Assembly: GCA_030549495.1 (NCBI GenBank)
Contig: JAUIRK010000744.1
Location: forward strand, 62,001 to 126,000
Length of the DNA stretch: 64,000 bases
From: Nectonema munidae
Taxonomy: Eukaryota > Nematomorpha > Nectonematoida > Nectonematidae
Direction: 5' to 3'
Of the stretch, positions 60,001 through 64,000 are shown in pieces. Position 1 is the stretch's first letter, and each line of letters opens with the position of its first letter. The notes below the pieces were generated by a model that searched no databases, was not told the DNA's origin, and was given only the letters and a program-made list of their open reading frames with translations. Position numbers and translations under genes: made by a program.

Positions 60001-61980
60001 AATTGTATTTGTCTATACATTTTTTGATTCAGTATGTAATACAACACATAAATAAAAATAAATTTTAAAATTTTTTCAACTAACCAATTGATGGTTCCAG
60101 TTATAAAAAAGACACAAGTTTGTATGTGAATACCAAAAAAATGGGACGTGTTGCAGGCAAATTGATAAAAAAATTAAAATTAGTGTGTAAAAATATATTA
60201 AAAAATCTACTTTGTTCTAGTAACGAAAAAAAATTAGACAAAAGCAATGTATACAAATGACTTTGATGAAATATTTTCAAATGAAGTATAGCATGGGTCT
60301 CTGGTTCTGGGTAGTTATATAAATGGACAAAAATATAAATTCAATTTTTGGATGCAAAAAAAGGCATTCATTAAAAGGTACATATGCAGGCAGAGATGTT
60401 CCTAAAAATGCTCGTTTCACAAACCCTTCTAGTAAAATATCCAAAATCTCTGCTTCCCTTAGTTTTGGGCCTCCATTTTTTATTTATAGGAAATCCACGA
60501 TGAAAAATACAAGCTTTTTAGTATCAACACGCAAGTTTTGATACTAATAAAAAAGAAAACTGAATCGATTATTTTGAAATTGTAATGAAAAAAAAACAAA
60601 GTCGATTAAAGGGTGTCAACTCGGAAAAAATCTAACATGTTGGCTTTATAAAAATATTTTGGGTCCTCAATTGGAGTAAATTCTTTCTTATTCACTCACT
60701 ATCTTCAGAATCACTTGATCTTAGAAGAGTATGCCCCGATCCTTATAAACTCTTTTCAAAGAATACCCCGTGTTGATGACACTTATCAAAAAGGTTTGTT
60801 ATGAAATGAGCTTCTACCGTGTTAAACTCTTCCTTGATCTCTCATACTTTTTGAAATCAGCGCGAAATCTTTGAATTTAAAAATCGGATGTGGATAGAGA
60901 GAAGTTGTTTGTTATTGTGATCAAGGCCTTACCCCAAAAATATGGTCGTGCAAAAAAAATTGTGCTTCTCCATAATCCTAATTTACCCCCTAATCAAACA
61001 CACTCACCTATGAGTCTATATTTGTAGACATTAATGTTTAATATGCATTTTGGTTTGTGACAAAAGCATTTGTATAAAAATAGTATTATCAATATGCAAC
61101 GCAATGAATTGAAGTTGTTTCATGTTGAGAGCCCCAATTTCCACTTTCCACGTTTAGAGCAAGAAGCTCGCGTCAATTTTCTACAATTTTTGGGAGTGTA
61201 ATTATTATTATTAATTTTGATGAATATCTATACCTTTAATCATTCCATATTGATGAAAAACTCTTTTGTTTCCACTATAAAATTTCAAATTAATAAGTTT
61301 TAAGCTAAACACTTCCACCACCTATTCTGCCAAATGAGTAGAAAACAATTCCAAAATGTCTAACAATTTTTATTTTGAAAAAGTATTAATAAATAAAGTA
61401 TAAGCAAAAAAATAAGCGTAAAAACTCTGTAGATAAAATTTTTAAAAAAGATTAAAAGTTTAAAAATATCAACAATAATTTGCGGATGTTAAATTTCCGT
61501 GATTTGCGGGTTAAAAAAATTTGGCGTAGTCTTATTTTCGTGAACAACCATATATTTTCGAAATTATTCTCATATGTTGTTATACTTATTTCTCTCTGCA
61601 GGAGTTTGAGATAAATAATCGCGAAATATAAGCGAACATTTCATGATTTATAGTACTTAGTAAATATTTAATAAGTTTTAAAAGTAGTTTTATTTTTTTA
61701 AAAACAAATAATTATTTAAAAAAAATAATACTTTAAATATTAAATTATTAACATTGTTAAATATATTAATTTTATTTAACATTAGTAAAAAAAATACTTC
61801 AAATGTTAATTTGAAAATAAAAAAATGTGTTAAATTTTTTTCTAAATTAATTCATTATAAAATGTTCACTTAACTTTTTTCTTTTTCACAAGTGACAAAA
61901 AATTTAAAAATATTTCAAAATAAAATACAGTTAATTTTTTTTTTATTTAATAAGTTTTGAAGTTAGCTAGAGTTGGTGGT
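60001..61980. other. AT-rich intergenic DNA
   Basis: No credible exon. From 61640 to 61960 the sequence is almost pure A/T with short AAATATTAA-type repeats. Confidence 0.4.
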
Positions 61981-62357
61981 GCGAGATAGCATTGGTGTGG
62001 AGATTTAGCGGAATAGGTAGTAACGGCTATTTTTTGAAGAATCGTTATCGTTAAAAAAACGAAAATGCCGATCTTTACCGATTCCATATATTTGCTTAAA
62101 ATTAACAAATGCAAAACTAATTAAAAATTTAAAATATTTATCTAATTTACTAAAAACTTTTAACAACTGAAATATAAATATTAGTTATTTTTTTAAAAGC
62201 TTTTATATAATAAAAAAGTTCAGTTTTTTGAATTTATGCGTATTTTATAATGTGTATAGATTTTAAATTGGATTTTTTTTTCAAATTTTTTAACTAAAAA
62301 ATAAGATAAATAATAGTCAAGGTAAAATTATATAAAATACAAATATATTTATATATA

Positions 62358-62640
62358 CAGGGTGTTCACAAAGTCTTTAGACAAATTTATAAATTTTAAA
62401 AATTTTTAAGAAGTGCTATCAAAATAATTATTTTTACACATTAATCAGTTGTTATTAAAGTTTTTGATAATATTACTTTTTTTATTTCAGAGATAAAAAA
62501 TTAATAAATTAGATAGATAAAATTATTGATTTCCAAACATTTTTAAAAATGACTACCCCATAAGAAAAAGCACAATGTGTTTCTTGGTTTATCGAAACAA
62601 AATGTGATATTCAAACACAAAGAAAATACACAACTATTAT
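62358..62640 (+). mobile_element. Tc1/mariner-like fragment
   Basis: CAGGGTGTTCACAAAGTCTT directly after TA is a typical mariner-type terminal repeat. About 190 bp later the translation reads MTTP, a stop, then EKAQCVSWFIETKCDIQTQR, the N-terminal helix-turn-helix region (DUF4817-like) of a transposase. The rest of the transposase and the right terminus are missing or decayed. Confidence 0.65.
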
Positions 62641-62654
62641 CTCTTATTAGCTCT

Positions 62655-62825
62655 ATTATCTTTTTTTAGTTCTAATTTGTCCTTTTTAGGTTCTAAATTG
62701 TCTTTTTTCAATTCTAATGTCTTTTTTCAATTTTATTTTGTATTTTAGAAAGAGCGTTTAGAATTAAAAAAACAAACTAGAATTGAAAAAAGACAAATTG
62801 GAACTAAAAAAAGATAATTTAGACG
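62655..62825. repeat. Inverted array of about 20-bp A/T-purine repeats
   Basis: Three units of the form TTCTAA.TTGTCTTTTTTCAA are followed, after about 35 bp, by three units of the inverse form (TAGAATTGAAAAAAGACAAA). The whole could fold into a long hairpin. Confidence 0.7.
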
Positions 62826-63036
62826 CACATCTAGAAGGCAAATGCCATGTTTTGGCAAAATGGTTTCCGCTTCTCCCAATAAAAATTTTTAAGAGCTAAC
62901 TTAATATGTCGTGAACCACAAAATATTTTGAGAATGTACGCCCCTGATGTATTGGCATTTACAAAATTATGGTAAGGAGAGGTATCGTCAACGGAGTCGG
63001 CTAAAATTCTAAAATCGGTACATCACTAGTGTGGAG

Positions 63037-64000
63037 TTGGTAATTACAACATGGTCTAGTTGACTGTAAAGTGAAAACCATTTTTTTTCCAATAATTCAT
63101 ATTTTATTACGTTTTCAGCATAAAATGCATTTCAAAATAAAAATTATATCACTTAACCCAAAATTTTTATTTAACACGGGATACAAACTTAAAAATCATT
63201 CAAAGCCAATAAATTTTTAAAAGTTTTCATTAAAAACATTTGACAAATCACAAAAATCTAAATATATTGTATCTAATTTCTAATTTTTAGGTACGAAATG
63301 TCTTAAGTTCAAACCCGATGTGATTTTTTCGCAAATTCCCTAGTATTTTTCAAAATGTGTATCAAATTAATAAAAATTTGTTTCATTGATATAGTTTTAC
63401 ATATGAAAAAATAAAAATGAAATGTATCACTTTTTTCTTTAAAAAAGTTTGATTTAAAAAACTTGAGTATTTGAAGTTTTACTCGCATAAAATTTCAAGA
63501 TAATATCGCATTTAAAAAAACCATTAGAACATATAAAAGGCTTTTTAAACAAATGAAATACGCTGGGGAGGTAAAAGCTAAGGTAAAGGGAGAGGAGGAA
63601 TACGTGTTGATGAAATTAGAGGATTAATGCTAGCAAATGATAAAATAGTTTATGGAAGTCGCCCTTGTCGGAAACTATCCCTGATCATTTGTGAAAAAGA
63701 TACCTAATAATAGTACTTTTGAACTGTTTAAAAATGGTTGTTAAAGCCAGAAGCTTGGCTATATGGGATTAAGTTATTTAAGCTTTATTATGAAATTTAG
63801 GAATTGTGTGTTGGAATTACTTCTTTTCTATTCCAAGAAATCATTGTTTCTTCAATCCCAAGAATTCTCTTTTAATTTTATATTTTTATAATTATAAAAA
63901 TCATGATTGGATATATTTTCATTTCTTTTTATGTGTTATAGTGCCCGCGGTAAGCAAAAATTATAGAGAGGGGGCTTCATTGGGTGCTAATTTTTGAACT
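63037..64000. other. AT-rich window end, no gene seen
   Basis: No supported coding exon. The open frame near 63806-63997 is AT-driven with no recognisable domain. Confidence 0.4.

Larger units (their letters stand above)
62003..63028. mobile_element. Element with perfect 8-bp target duplication, nested insert
   Basis: Perfect direct repeats GTGTGGAG lie at 61995-62002 and 63029-63036. The right end is ATCGGTACATCACTA, whose reverse complement TAGTGATGTACCGAT is the terminal repeat style of the hAT-like MITEs at 51610 and 36234. The left end is much less conserved. A Tc1/mariner-like fragment begins at 62358 inside it. Confidence 0.6.

Noticed and set aside
63806-63997. Terminal plus frame of 63 codons
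   Set aside because: Composition follows local AT content and no recognisable motif is present.
1-64000. CRISPR array, operon or bacterial gene cluster
   Set aside because: No regularly spaced repeats with unique spacers; genes have introns and the base composition is that of a eukaryote.

Overview
This is an AT-rich, intron-bearing animal genome window, dense in DNA-transposon remnants. Small introns of about 60 bp sit beside introns of many kilobases. hAT, piggyBac-like and Tc1/mariner debris, LINE and Ty3/gypsy fossils, tRNA-headed SINEs and microsatellites are all present. Together with the protein style this suggests an arthropod, most likely a copepod such as a sea louse; that placement is inference.

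Layout. 1-1.2 kb holds the decayed pol end of a Ty3/gypsy fossil. 1.3-4.4 kb is AT-rich with tandem repeats and a SINE. 4.4-7.0 kb is a broken LINE on the minus strand (endonuclease, part of the reverse transcriptase, zinc-knuckle tail). 9.3-10.6 kb is a second Ty3/gypsy fossil on the minus strand. 12.4-20.6 kb (+) is COQ10, the mitochondrial coenzyme Q-binding protein, in four exons that join in frame to 228 residues. Its 6.8-kb second intron holds two hAT remnants, a SINE, a hAT MITE and a LINE tail. 20.6-25.1 kb is intergenic with several MITEs.

25.6-54.2 kb is the main object: a minus-strand gene or exon array of eight blocks, A to H. The predicted blocks begin and end in phase 1, so any of them can be skipped or swapped without changing frame. 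A and C carry FLYWCH-type zinc fingers, B and E carry BED-type fingers, D is a low-complexity linker, F-G are predicted coiled coil, and H is a long tail with a basic cluster, two SUMO-type motifs and a strongly acidic stretch. A, B, C and E also have their own ATG with an upstream in-frame stop. Upstream of A, B and C lie TATA-like sequence and microsatellite-rich leaders. Either this is one multi-finger nuclear protein, or a locus in which alternative first exons supply different DNA-binding fingers to a shared C-terminal module. The second layout would mirror mod(mdg4), where the alternative FLYWCH exons are at the 3' end.

54.2-64 kb has no confident gene. It holds a possible terminal exon near 55.1 kb, nested hAT MITEs, a decayed multicopy transposon ORF near 59-60 kb and a Tc1/mariner-like fragment inside a larger element flanked by a perfect 8-bp duplication.
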